Below are positions 1 through 6,606 of a DNA stretch of 36,987 bases, in pieces. Every line of letters starts with the position of its first letter. Positions within the stretch are counted from its first letter, which is position 1. Both the position numbers and the translations under genes were made by a program. The notes under the pieces are model-generated. The model was not told the origin of the DNA and did not search any database. It saw only the letters and a list, made by a program, of their open reading frames with translations. Source of the DNA: a virus; IMG/VR virus record IMGVR_UViG_3300021963_000336, positions 1 through 36,987 of that record; one strand, written 5' to 3'.

Positions 1-33
1 ACAATGACAACGCTTATGGAGAAAAACACATGA
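1..33 (+). CDS. 3' end of an upstream early gene (partial)
   Basis: Frame 1 is open from the left edge and stops with TGA at 31-33. That stop overlaps the ATG of the next gene at 30-32 in the ATGA arrangement used repeatedly in this operon. Only about ten residues are visible, so nothing can be said about function. The call rests on the overlap pattern and is weak on its own. Confidence 0.35.
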   Translation, partial: TMTTLMEKNT

Positions 34-269
34 CAGACAACATCAAACCCTTTTTGAAAGCTACCACAGTAGACAACACGGACGCGGTGCGGATGCTGGA
101 GCAGTGGCTGGAAGATGCCAAGGCAGGCGAGCTTGTAACCGTGGGATTGATTGGCAAGCGCGTAGGTGGGGAATGGCAAACTGGCATGAGCAGCAGCCAG
201 AACCAATTAGAGGACGCGGCCATGCTGATCGAGCTAGGGATGCGCCGCCTTGGATTTGCACAACGATAG
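30..269 (+). CDS. Small hypothetical early protein, 79 aa
   Basis: I do not recognise this 79-residue protein. It starts at an ATG preceded by GGAG (18-21) and overlaps the upstream stop as ATGA. The N-terminal half has an acidic helix-prone stretch (about residues 19-33, MLEQWLEDAKAGE). The C-terminal half (about 52-76) is a second probable helix with conserved-looking hydrophobic spacing. No Cys cluster, membrane segment or signal peptide is visible. It is the first complete gene of a rightward string of small genes, the usual location of phage early or accessory proteins. Its ribosome site and start (18-34) are almost identical to those of the next gene (269-285), so the start is well supported. 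Confidence 0.7.
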   Translation: MTDNIKPFLKATTVDNTDAVRMLEQWLEDAKAGELVTVGLIGKRVGGEWQTGMSSSQNQLEDAAMLIELGMRRLGFAQR

Positions 270-280
270 GAGAAGAACAC

Positions 281-472
281 ATGACCCATCCCACACAACA
301 CGTGCTGCCCGGCAACTTGATCAAGCAGCCGGCGCATCGATTCAAGATATGCGCTAAGTGCAAGCAGAACCGGCCTCCGGAAGGCGGCATTGAGATGGGC
401 CCTGAGCGGTGGTACTGCGCTGGTTGTTGGACGCTACGGGCCACCAAAACGCCTAAGGGGACACGCATATGA
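281..472 (+). CDS. Small zinc-ribbon-like protein, 63 aa
   Basis: This 63-residue protein has two CxxC pairs: KICAKC at about residues 24-29 and WYCAGC at about 45-50. Together they form a likely four-cysteine zinc knuckle or ribbon. The same frame is open further upstream (from 104), but that part overlaps the 79-aa gene. The ATG at 281 has an AGGAGAAG ribosome site at 268-275, so I chose the short form. Small phage zinc ribbons often bind nucleic acid or host proteins, but the target cannot be told here. The stop TGA overlaps the next ATG (ATGA at 469-472), implying translational coupling. Confidence 0.7.
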   Translation: MTHPTQHVLPGNLIKQPAHRFKICAKCKQNRPPEGGIEMGPERWYCAGCWTLRATKTPKGTRI

Positions 473-654
473 AATGGAAGGCCTGGAACGTGAGCCATTG
501 GGTGTTGGAAGCGGACGATGGCGAGGTGCTCGATGAAGTGATGCGCAACCACATGAACGATCTGTTCGTGGTCAAGAGCACCCAGAAAACCTACACGTCA
601 GAAAAAGCCGCCAAGGCTGCTGCTGAGAAGGGTAAGAAGGAGGCGCCCAAGTGA
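469..654 (+). CDS. Small hypothetical protein with Lys-rich tail, 61 aa
   Basis: I do not recognise this 61-residue protein. It begins at an ATG inside the ATGA overlap with the zinc-ribbon gene, with AAGGGG eight bases upstream. The N-terminal 38 residues contain several Trp and acidic residues (MKWKAWNVSHWVLEADDGE). The last 20 or so are Ala/Lys/Glu-rich and basic, as in small nucleic-acid-binding or charged accessory proteins. There is no membrane segment. The AAGGAGG near its 3' end (636-642) is the ribosome site of the following GTG-start gene. Confidence 0.65.
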   Translation: MKWKAWNVSHWVLEADDGEVLDEVMRNHMNDLFVVKSTQKTYTSEKAAKAAAEKGKKEAPK

Positions 655-833
655 CCGGCCGTGATCTTGAACGCTACATTGAATTCGACCTGGGAACGAC
701 GCGCAAAGAGTTTGCAAAGCTGCTGGACGTGACCTACCGCACCGTCTGCCGCTGGGTCAACGGAGAAGTGCCCGTCCCTCGCACAGTTGAAATTATTGTG
801 AAGTCCGACTGCATACGTGTTGACAACCAATAA
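651..833 (+). CDS. Small helix-turn-helix DNA-binding protein, 60 aa
   Basis: Residues about 16-38 (TRKEFAKLLDVTYRTVCRW) fit the Cro/XRE-type helix-turn-helix: a helix with the A-K-L-L pattern, a turn, then a recognition helix ending RW-NGE. The protein is little more than this one domain, as in small Cro-like regulators. The start is GTG at 651, overlapping the previous stop as GTGA and preceded by a strong AAGGAGG. A sigma70-type promoter (820-848) begins inside its last codons, so it sits directly before a second transcription unit. It may regulate that promoter or the related one at 9955-9982. This is inferred from position; no operator has been shown. Confidence 0.75.
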   Translation: MTGRDLERYIEFDLGTTRKEFAKLLDVTYRTVCRWVNGEVPVPRTVEIIVKSDCIRVDNQ

Positions 834-848
834 CCCTGCAAGTACACT
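820..848 (+). promoter_or_regulatory. Sigma70-type promoter, TTGACA-N17-TACACT
   Basis: TTGACA at 820-825 and TACACT at 843-848 are separated by exactly 17 bases. This gives a consensus -35 box, optimal spacing and a 4/6 match in the -10 box that keeps the key first T, second A and last T. Transcription would start near 855, just before the AAAGGA ribosome site and the GTG start at 872. It lies over the end of the HTH gene, and the only intergenic gap above 11 bases in this operon follows it. The -10 hexamer is the same as in the divergent promoter near 9955. Confidence 0.75.
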
Positions 849-871
849 TTGCGTAACAAGAAAGGATAGAC

Positions 872-1363
872 GTGAGAAAACGCAGCAAATACAGGCCTAA
901 GGGCGTGATCCTTGATCCGATAAACCATGTCCTTTCTGGCATGAAACGGGTCGGGGACATTAGTGCGGGCACGACGTTGATGCTGCGCAATCACACGGCC
1001 CTTGAGCAGGTAAGAAAGGGCGAGGGCACTCGGCAGGACGTGGACATGCTCATTGATGCAATGAACGTCACTGAAGGGTTGGCTTGGCTCAAGATTGGGG
1101 AAGACTGGCATCCAGAGATTAGGGCCGCGCAAGACGCTCTCTTGGAGTTGGGACGCCGAGGAGCGGAGACCGGCAGGTTTATTTTGCGTGGGCCCGAACT
1201 AACAGCACTGAATTTGGGCATGGAAATTCATGATGCCCAATTGGAAGCTTGCACGATTGGGGAATTGGAGAAGGCCATGGACCTTGTCACAAAACTCATT
1301 CGTGCAGGCAAGGCTCGGCCAATCGTTAGAAAGGAGAGAAATGCCGAACAAACCGCTGACTGA
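872..1363 (+). CDS. Conserved phage early protein of unknown function, 163 aa
   Basis: This 163-residue protein starts with GTG at 872, with AAAGGA nine bases upstream. The N-terminus is basic (MRKRSKYRPKG) and the rest is predicted helical with few Pro or Gly. I recall small early proteins beginning RKRSKYRPK followed by a hydrophobic 'NP..hhh.GM' segment in phages of Betaproteobacteria, all without known function. That is memory, not a search. It is the first gene after the promoter at 820-848, so it is likely expressed early. Its last 23 bases overlap the next gene. Confidence 0.8.
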   Translation: MRKRSKYRPKGVILDPINHVLSGMKRVGDISAGTTLMLRNHTALEQVRKGEGTRQDVDMLIDAMNVTEGLAWLKIGEDWHPEIRAAQDALLELGRRGAETGRFILRGPELTALNLGMEIHDAQLEACTIGELEKAMDLVTKLIRAGKARPIVRKERNAEQTAD

Positions 1364-1496
1364 AGAAGAACTCAAACGGTGGTGGCCGTTTGACCGCTTA
1401 GACACGGAACTCATGCCCAAGCAGCCTAAGCGCAAGCAACCTACGCCACCGATTCAAGAACCTGAACAACCTAACTGGGAAGAAGCCCTACTATGA
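1341..1496 (+). CDS. Small Pro/Lys-rich protein, 51 aa
   Basis: This 51-residue protein starts at ATG 1341 with a strong AAGGAGAG ribosome site (1331-1338), inside the end of the preceding gene. The frame is open further upstream, but that segment lies over the 163-aa gene, so the short form is preferred. The sequence has an acidic/Trp N-terminus (LTEEELKRWWPFDRLD) and a Pro/Lys/Gln-rich, probably disordered C-terminus. I do not recognise it. The stop overlaps the next ATG as ATGA at 1493-1496. Confidence 0.65.
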   Translation: MPNKPLTEEELKRWWPFDRLDTELMPKQPKRKQPTPPIQEPEQPNWEEALL

Positions 1497-1966
1497 AACA
1501 CAAAACTGCAAACCTCCGTGAGTTCCTGCGCACGAACCCTGAGGAAAAGGCGCCGGACGTGGCCAAGAAGTTTGGCGTCACCGTTGCCTACGTCTATCAA
1601 ATGCGCAGCAAGATGCGCAGGGAGCTGTTCTCGCCTTCGGTCATGGCCGCTGCTGTTGCCGCCGTTGCGCCTGCGGTGACCAATCCTGACGCCGGCAGGG
1701 TCGATGCGGTCCTTGACACGCGAGCCACGCAATACGGCACGTTCAAAGACGGCGCCGCTTTGATGCAGTCGCTCAAGCGCACTCTGTCCGCACATGCGCA
1801 AAAGCACGGCAACACCTTTGCGGATGACCAGTGGGAAGCGCTGGAGATGATCATTCACAAGATCGCGCGCATCGTCAACGGCAACCCCGACAACGTCGAT
1901 TCCTGGACCGACATTGCAGGGTATGCGACCTTGGTTGCTGATCGTTTGCAGGGGAACGCAAGGTGA
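1493..1966 (+). CDS. HTH-containing phage protein with DUF6378-like C-terminus, 157 aa
   Basis: Residues about 18-41 (EKAPDVAKKFGVTVAYVYQM) form a helix-turn-helix of the type found in small phage regulators: a helix, a GVT turn, then a recognition helix. A Pro/Ala/Val linker follows (50-75). The C-terminal 50 residues contain NGNPDNVDSWTDIAGYATLV, which resembles the phage DUF6378 signature (a 'W.DIAGYA.L' core). The function of that domain is unknown; the assignment is from memory. An HTH fused to this domain suggests a DNA-bound regulator or recruiter. It is coupled to both neighbours by ATGA and GTGA overlaps. Confidence 0.75.
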   Translation: MKHKTANLREFLRTNPEEKAPDVAKKFGVTVAYVYQMRSKMRRELFSPSVMAAAVAAVAPAVTNPDAGRVDAVLDTRATQYGTFKDGAALMQSLKRTLSAHAQKHGNTFADDQWEALEMIIHKIARIVNGNPDNVDSWTDIAGYATLVADRLQGNAR

Positions 1967-2232
1967 ACACGCATCGCATCACCCCGGATGAAGCGCGGGT
2001 CATGGTCCGTATGGCGTTGCGCTCGGCAGGCGGTGTGGGCAAGACGTCGGAGATTGCCAAGTGGACGGGCCTGCCTGCTTCTGTGGTGCGCCGTGTGGGC
2101 TTGTATCTGGCCTCCAAAGGGGAGGTGGAGGCGGTCCTCATGCCTGGGCGCGGGTCGGGGGAGTGGTCCTTCCAGTTCCCGCAGCCGCGAAAGCCCACCC
2201 TCCTCGAACAGTTTAAGGCGCTGTTCAAATGA
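1963..2232 (+). CDS. Winged-helix-like small protein, 89 aa
   Basis: The start is GTG at 1963, overlapping the previous stop as GTGA, with GGGGAACG upstream. Residues about 22-58 read as a winged helix: a helix, then TSEIAKWTGLPASVVRRVGL as helix-turn-recognition helix. A short beta wing follows (EVEAVLMPGRGSGEWSF). The spacing fits MarR- or replication-initiator-like wHTH domains, but the protein is only one domain long. It is the third HTH-type protein in this operon. Specific targets cannot be inferred. Confidence 0.7.
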   Translation: MNTHRITPDEARVMVRMALRSAGGVGKTSEIAKWTGLPASVVRRVGLYLASKGEVEAVLMPGRGSGEWSFQFPQPRKPTLLEQFKALFK

Positions 2233-2993
2233 GCCCGTTCATCCGTGAATATGCACCCCTGGTGCCTTTTGATCCGGTGCAGTACACCTGGATTGATTTT
2301 GCCAGTGGTCCGTTGGCCACGGAGGAAGATGCTCGTCACCTTCGCGAGACGATGGGCCATCTTCCCTATGGGGTGGCCACTCCTCACCAGGACTGGCCGT
2401 TCCCGTTTGAGAAGATGGCCATTCTTTTGCCCATCCGCTTGAAGGGGGAGGCTTACAGCAAAGGGGCGGTGACGATCACGCTGGAGAGGGCAGGCGATGA
2501 GCTTGTTTTCCAGTGGTGGACCAATGCAGAGAGGGAGCGGGGCAGCGTCATCCTTCGTTCTTCTGGGAGTCTTAAAGAGGACCAGCGCATACATGTTTCG
2601 CCAAAATTCATCCGGCAGATGCAAAAAAGCGAAGCAGACTGCGCCAAACAGGGGGCAGTGAATCTCATGGTGGCGCTGCGCCGGATTGTGGCTTTGGCGG
2701 TCCATGGCGATCCCCAGGCCACTGTGGCGCGCTGCACGGGCGATGCGCTGGTCAACGCCAAGCGAGCTCGCAAGGGCAAACGGCCGTTCTTCGAATGGAC
2801 GACGGTGGAGATCAAGCCCCGGGCCGTGGTCAGTGAGCCGTTAGGCGGCACTCATGCCAGTCCGAAACCGCACATGCGTCGGGGGCACATCCGCCGGCTC
2901 AAGAGCGGCAAGATCGTGACGGTCAAGAACATGATCATCAACAGGCACAAGATGCCTGAAGAAGGATTTGTGTTCCACGACTACAAAGCATAA
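2229..2993 (+). CDS. Conserved phage protein of unknown function with basic C-terminal domain, 254 aa
   Basis: This 254-residue protein starts within an ATGA overlap and ends just before the terminator. The N-terminal 160 residues are a mixed alpha/beta region with no motif I recognise. The C-terminal 50 residues (about 205-254) form a separate basic segment with RRGHIRRLKSGK and end HDY near the C-terminus. I recall this tail in phage proteins of unknown function, where it sits at the end of otherwise variable proteins. An RGH-RRL-SGK motif with many His/Arg suggests nucleic acid contact, but that is inference. No membrane segment or signal peptide is seen. Confidence 0.75.
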   Translation: MSPFIREYAPLVPFDPVQYTWIDFASGPLATEEDARHLRETMGHLPYGVATPHQDWPFPFEKMAILLPIRLKGEAYSKGAVTITLERAGDELVFQWWTNAERERGSVILRSSGSLKEDQRIHVSPKFIRQMQKSEADCAKQGAVNLMVALRRIVALAVHGDPQATVARCTGDALVNAKRARKGKRPFFEWTTVEIKPRAVVSEPLGGTHASPKPHMRRGHIRRLKSGKIVTVKNMIINRHKMPEEGFVFHDYKA

Positions 2994-3019
2994 GGGCCCC
3001 TCGGGGCCCTTTTTATTTT
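2992..3019 (+). terminator. Rho-independent terminator of the early operon
   Basis: AAGGGCCC (2992-2999) and GGGCCCTT (3004-3011) form a perfect 8-bp GC-rich stem with a CTCG loop, followed by TTTATTTTG. The hairpin overlaps the last codon of the 254-aa gene. It separates this operon from the convergent polymerase gene ending at 3013. On the minus strand the hairpin is not followed by a clear T-run, so it mainly serves the plus strand. Confidence 0.9.
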
Positions 3020-4878
3020 GCCTCGCCCCAGCTTGGGCCGACTTCCACGTCGCAGCGGCTGGGAACTTGCAGGGGGACGGCGGTGGCCATGATCTGCGCA
3101 GCCTCCTCGGCCTGGGCGCGGTCCTTGACGCTGAGCGCCACCTCGTCATGCACCTGAAGGATGGGCTTGTGTCCGGCCTTCCACAGGGCCACCATGGCCG
3201 CTTTGGTCTGGTCTGCGGCCGACCCCTGGATAAGACGGTTCAGGCCCTTGTAGGTGCCTGCTCGCTTGATCCGTTGGCCGTATTCCATGACTGCCTGCTC
3301 ACGGGGCAGGGCCTTGTTGACGCCCCACTCCATTGGCTCCCACAGCGGGAAGCGGCACTTGCGGCCTAGCAGGGTGCGGATTGCTCCGCCGGCAGCCGGA
3401 TGCTCAATGCGCTTCATGACGGCATTGACCGTGCCCTTGAGGAACGGCACCTTCTTGTGGAAGCGCTCGATGAGGTCGCTGGCCTCGTCCACGGAGAGGT
3501 CCAGTTGCCCGGCCAGCTTGTTCTTGCCCATGCCGTACATCAGCCCCAGGCCAATTGTCTTGGCGGCCTTGCGTTTGATCTCGGCCATGTCGGCAACCAT
3601 CTGGTGGAAGTCCGTGTTGGGGTCGCTGCGGTAGGCGTCCACCATGACGTCGGCCCCGGGCAGCTCCAGAAGGTTGGCGTAGTGGACCAGGAGCCGTGGT
3701 TCTTGGGAGGAGAAGTCGTTAGACCCCCACAGCTCTCCTTCTTCCGGTAGGAAGAGGCTACGCACCATCGGACCGATCACCTCATGGCGAGCAGGCACCT
3801 GCTGGAGGTTGGGGTTGGCCATGGACAGACGGCCGGTGACGGTACCGCCGTCGTCAGAGCGCATCTGGTTGACGTGCGGGTGGATGCGGCCTGTCTTGGC
3901 GCTGAAGTCCAGGTAGGGCTGCAAGAAGGTGCTGTGCGTCTTGTTGGTTTCGCGCGCCTCAACGATCATCTTGGCCAACGGGTGCTCGCAAGAGTCCAGG
4001 AAGCCTTTGGTGAAGCTGGGCAGACCGTTGGAGGTCTTGCTGTAGGGAATGCCCAGGCGATCGAAGGCCGTGGCGATTGATTGCGCGGCCCAGACGTCCA
4101 CCTGGGAGCCCACCTGCTGCTTCATCTCTTGCAGAAGGTGTTTCTCGCGCTTCTTCATTTGATCGATGAGCTGCTCGCACTTGTCGCGATCAAAGCGAAT
4201 GCCTCGGCGGGTCATGTCAAGCAGCACCGGGAAGACGTCGGTCTCCAATTGGAAGATGGACTCGACTTCCTCCTGGCGCAACTTGATCTTGAAATACTGC
4301 CAGAGCTTGAGGGTCAGCGCTGCGTCTTGCTCGGCGTATTCCCCGACATACATCGCGGGGAGCTTCCAAAGTTCCTTTTTAGGGTGGACACCGAAATCGG
4401 CTGCTGCCTGCTTGAGAGCCTGTTCGCTTTTGACTTCCTTGAGGTGATCAAAGCCGAGCGAATTGAGGCTGTATGAGAATCGGTTCTCATCCAAGAGGGG
4501 GGCGGCGAGCATGGTGTCGTAGATGCGGCCATTGATGGTGAATCCACTTGCACCCAGCCACCCGGCGTCATAGGCAGCGTTGTGCATGATCTTGTCGGCT
4601 GGGGTGGCGAGGACGTCCCGTATCCAGCGTTCCACAAGGCGTTTATCGAGGTTGCCGCCACCGCCGTGAGCAACAGGAAAATACCCAGACCAGCCATCGA
4701 CGGCGACTGCGTAACCAACAATAAACCCGTCGCCCCGAGGCCAACCGGGACCCATAGATTCCATATTCGGATCAGACGTTTCGAGGTCAATTGCGATCTC
4801 CTTGGCTTCGCTGAGGTTAGGGAACGACTGCGGGGGCACCCACTCCGTCTGAGTGGGAAACATGGGGAAGGTCTTCAC
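3013..4878 (-). CDS. Family A DNA polymerase with 3'-5' exonuclease domain
   Basis: This is the replicative polymerase of the phage. The DEDDy proofreading domain is complete: D31/E33 (IDLET), N100-Y103-D104 (HNAAYD) and Y181/D185 (YAEQD). The polymerase domain shows TGRLS (348-352), NLQQVP (357-362), motif A with D388 (NDFSSQEPR), motif B (R436, K440, Y448 in the K-x7-YG pattern) and motif C H577-D578-E579. At 621 residues it lacks the 5'-3' exonuclease domain of bacterial Pol I, as usual for phage enzymes. The residue aligned with E. coli F762 is L444. The start ATG at 4878 overlaps the helicase stop as ATGA. It is the last gene of the leftward replication operon. Confidence 0.97.
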   Translation of the reverse strand: MKTFPMFPTQTEWVPPQSFPNLSEAKEIAIDLETSDPNMESMGPGWPRGDGFIVGYAVAVDGWSGYFPVAHGGGGNLDKRLVERWIRDVLATPADKIMHNAAYDAGWLGASGFTINGRIYDTMLAAPLLDENRFSYSLNSLGFDHLKEVKSEQALKQAAADFGVHPKKELWKLPAMYVGEYAEQDAALTLKLWQYFKIKLRQEEVESIFQLETDVFPVLLDMTRRGIRFDRDKCEQLIDQMKKREKHLLQEMKQQVGSQVDVWAAQSIATAFDRLGIPYSKTSNGLPSFTKGFLDSCEHPLAKMIVEARETNKTHSTFLQPYLDFSAKTGRIHPHVNQMRSDDGGTVTGRLSMANPNLQQVPARHEVIGPMVRSLFLPEEGELWGSNDFSSQEPRLLVHYANLLELPGADVMVDAYRSDPNTDFHQMVADMAEIKRKAAKTIGLGLMYGMGKNKLAGQLDLSVDEASDLIERFHKKVPFLKGTVNAVMKRIEHPAAGGAIRTLLGRKCRFPLWEPMEWGVNKALPREQAVMEYGQRIKRAGTYKGLNRLIQGSAADQTKAAMVALWKAGHKPILQVHDEVALSVKDRAQAEEAAQIMATAVPLQVPSRCDVEVGPSWGEAK

Positions 4879-6377
4879 AGGCGGAATCCTTTTTCTTGGT
4901 GTCGGGGTAGCACTAAGTGCAATGATTTCTTAGCCCGGGTAACGCCCACATAGAACAGGCGATGCACGTTGTCGCCGTTGGTAGCGTATTCCTTGGCGAA
5001 CTTTGGCGAGAGGTCCATGAGCAGTAAGACGTTGTCCGCCTCCCCGCCCTTGGCGCCGTGGATCGTGGACAGGCGTATGCGATTCACGCTGGACAGCTTG
5101 GTCTTCCTGCGCAGCACTGCGATGAGATAGTCGCGCTTGTCCTCAGCAATCCGGGTGAGGGCCTCATGCCAGATAGGTGCGCTCAGCAGGCCGTGGTCCT
5201 TGGTCAGTGCTTCGAGGTCGTACAGCTCGCCGGGCTCACCGCCTTTGAAGGTCCGGTGTCCACGAGCGACGATGTCTGCACTGAGGTACCGATAGATTTC
5301 TGTGACGTCTGCTCCGGAGATAGTCTCGCCCTTGCGCAGCCGCTCCCAATTCTGCACCGCTTGGATCATCTTGATGTTCAGGCTCGGCACCCCACCGCGC
5401 TCGAACAGAACGCCCTGGCTCTTGAGCCATTCATGGATGGGGTTGAGCATGTAGTTGGTGGCGGCCAAGATGAGCCACTGCTCATCGCCGAGGGAGACGT
5501 CCTCGAAGCGGTAGTAGGTCAGGACAGAGCCCTCGAAGTCCCTGGCGCGCCACTCCTTGGGCTGGCGCTCGCGGATGCGGTGGACGATGCGGTCGGCAAG
5601 CTTGTGGACAGTACTGGGGACGCGGTAGGACTGCTGGAGGACGGTGATCTCGCCCTGGAAGGACAGGAAGCTCTTGACGTCGGCTCCGGCCCAAGTAAAT
5701 ACTGCCTGATCGTCGTCTCCGGCGAGGAAGACCCGTTTCGCTTTTTTGGCGAGGGCCTCGACCATTTGCCACTGCAATCGGCTCAAGTCCTGAGCCTCAT
5801 CCACGATCAGCACCTCCAGGGTCGGCAGCCGATCGGGGTCGGAGACGATCATCTCCAAGAGGTCGGTGAAGTCCAGCAGGTCTTTGCTGCGCTTGTAGTG
5901 GCGATAGGTACGCTCGACAAACTCAAAGTGGTGCCACTCGATATCGAGGCCGCACTGGTTGTAGTGCTCACGCAGATCGACACCCCGGATACGGGCAAGG
6001 TTGATCTCGTTGAGGATGGGGTTGTCGGCCTTGGCAAGGTCCACGTCATCCTCACTGGCCAGCTTGATCTCGATGCCAGCCTGGGCCGCGAACTCGCGGT
6101 AGTGCTCGGGCTGCATGATCATGTCCGCCTTGATGGACAGGGCGTGGAAGGCGAGGCTGTGCAGGGTGCGAAAGAACGGGAAGTCGGTCTTGGGGTGCAG
6201 ATAGGGAAACTTCTCCAGGGCCCGGTCGCGCGCTTCGTTGGCCGCCTTTCTGGTGAAAGAAAAGTAGCCGATCCTTACCGAGGAAACGCCATCTTCTAGC
6301 TCTTGCTGTACCCGGTTGAGCAAGTAGGTGGTCTTCCCCGCCCCGGGCGGCCCGAAGATTTTGTGGATGTCACTCAT
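4875..6377 (-). CDS. UvrD/PcrA-like superfamily 1 helicase
   Basis: This 500-residue ATP-dependent DNA helicase has all SF1A motifs. They are Walker A GPPGAGKTT (9-17), FTRKAANEA (41-49, motif Ia), Walker B DEAQ (193-196), motif III GDDDQAVFTW (220-229), YRVP (251-254, motif IV), HGAKG (440-444, motif V) and VTRAKK (479-484, motif VI). It is shorter than bacterial UvrD (about 720 residues), so the accessory 1B/2B domains must be reduced. It probably unwinds duplex DNA for the adjacent polymerase or acts in repair. ATGA overlap with polA downstream suggests coupled synthesis. It overlaps the small upstream gene by 8 bases. Confidence 0.95.
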   Translation of the reverse strand: MSDIHKIFGPPGAGKTTYLLNRVQQELEDGVSSVRIGYFSFTRKAANEARDRALEKFPYLHPKTDFPFFRTLHSLAFHALSIKADMIMQPEHYREFAAQAGIEIKLASEDDVDLAKADNPILNEINLARIRGVDLREHYNQCGLDIEWHHFEFVERTYRHYKRSKDLLDFTDLLEMIVSDPDRLPTLEVLIVDEAQDLSRLQWQMVEALAKKAKRVFLAGDDDQAVFTWAGADVKSFLSFQGEITVLQQSYRVPSTVHKLADRIVHRIRERQPKEWRARDFEGSVLTYYRFEDVSLGDEQWLILAATNYMLNPIHEWLKSQGVLFERGGVPSLNIKMIQAVQNWERLRKGETISGADVTEIYRYLSADIVARGHRTFKGGEPGELYDLEALTKDHGLLSAPIWHEALTRIAEDKRDYLIAVLRRKTKLSSVNRIRLSTIHGAKGGEADNVLLLMDLSPKFAKEYATNGDNVHRLFYVGVTRAKKSLHLVLPRHQEKGFRL

Positions 6378-6606
6378 CCTCTTCCCACCACATGTCCTGC
6401 GTCCAGACCAGAACGGGGGTGCGATCCCCTACATAGGCGCCTTCGATGTTGAACTCGATGTACTCGCGGGCCTCGTCGCAACTCATGCCGTCGCGAGTCA
6501 TAAGAATTTCCCGAATCTTCTCGGCATCGTAGACCAGAACCTCCACGCGGGGATTCCACAGCAGGGCAGGGCCCAGGATGGCTTCGTCGAAGCCGTCGAT
6601 CTTCAT
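6370..6606 (-). CDS. Small conserved phage protein, 78 aa
   Basis: This 78-residue acidic protein sits between primase and helicase. It contains VEVLVYDAEKIREIL and then an EYIEFNIEGAYVG core. I recall similar short proteins (YDxxKI ... YIEFNI-GAYVG-TP) in the replication regions of many phages, always of unknown function. I prefer ATG at 6606, which overlaps the primase stop in a TGATG arrangement. A TTG three bases upstream is possible but less likely. Its conserved place between two replication enzymes suggests an accessory role, which is inference. Confidence 0.8.
   Translation of the reverse strand: MKIDGFDEAILGPALLWNPRVEVLVYDAEKIREILMTRDGMSCDEAREYIEFNIEGAYVGDRTPVLVWTQDMWWEEDE

Noticed and set aside
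1710-1745. TTGACA inside the 157-aa gene as another promoter
   Set aside because: The nearest -10-like sequence (TACGGC) is only 14 bases away, and there is no gene start or gap nearby.
5058-6299. Plus-strand open frame (413 codons) opposite the UvrD-like helicase
   Set aside because: The helicase on the other strand has every SF1 motif. The shadow frame has no recognised domain and does not fit the operon.
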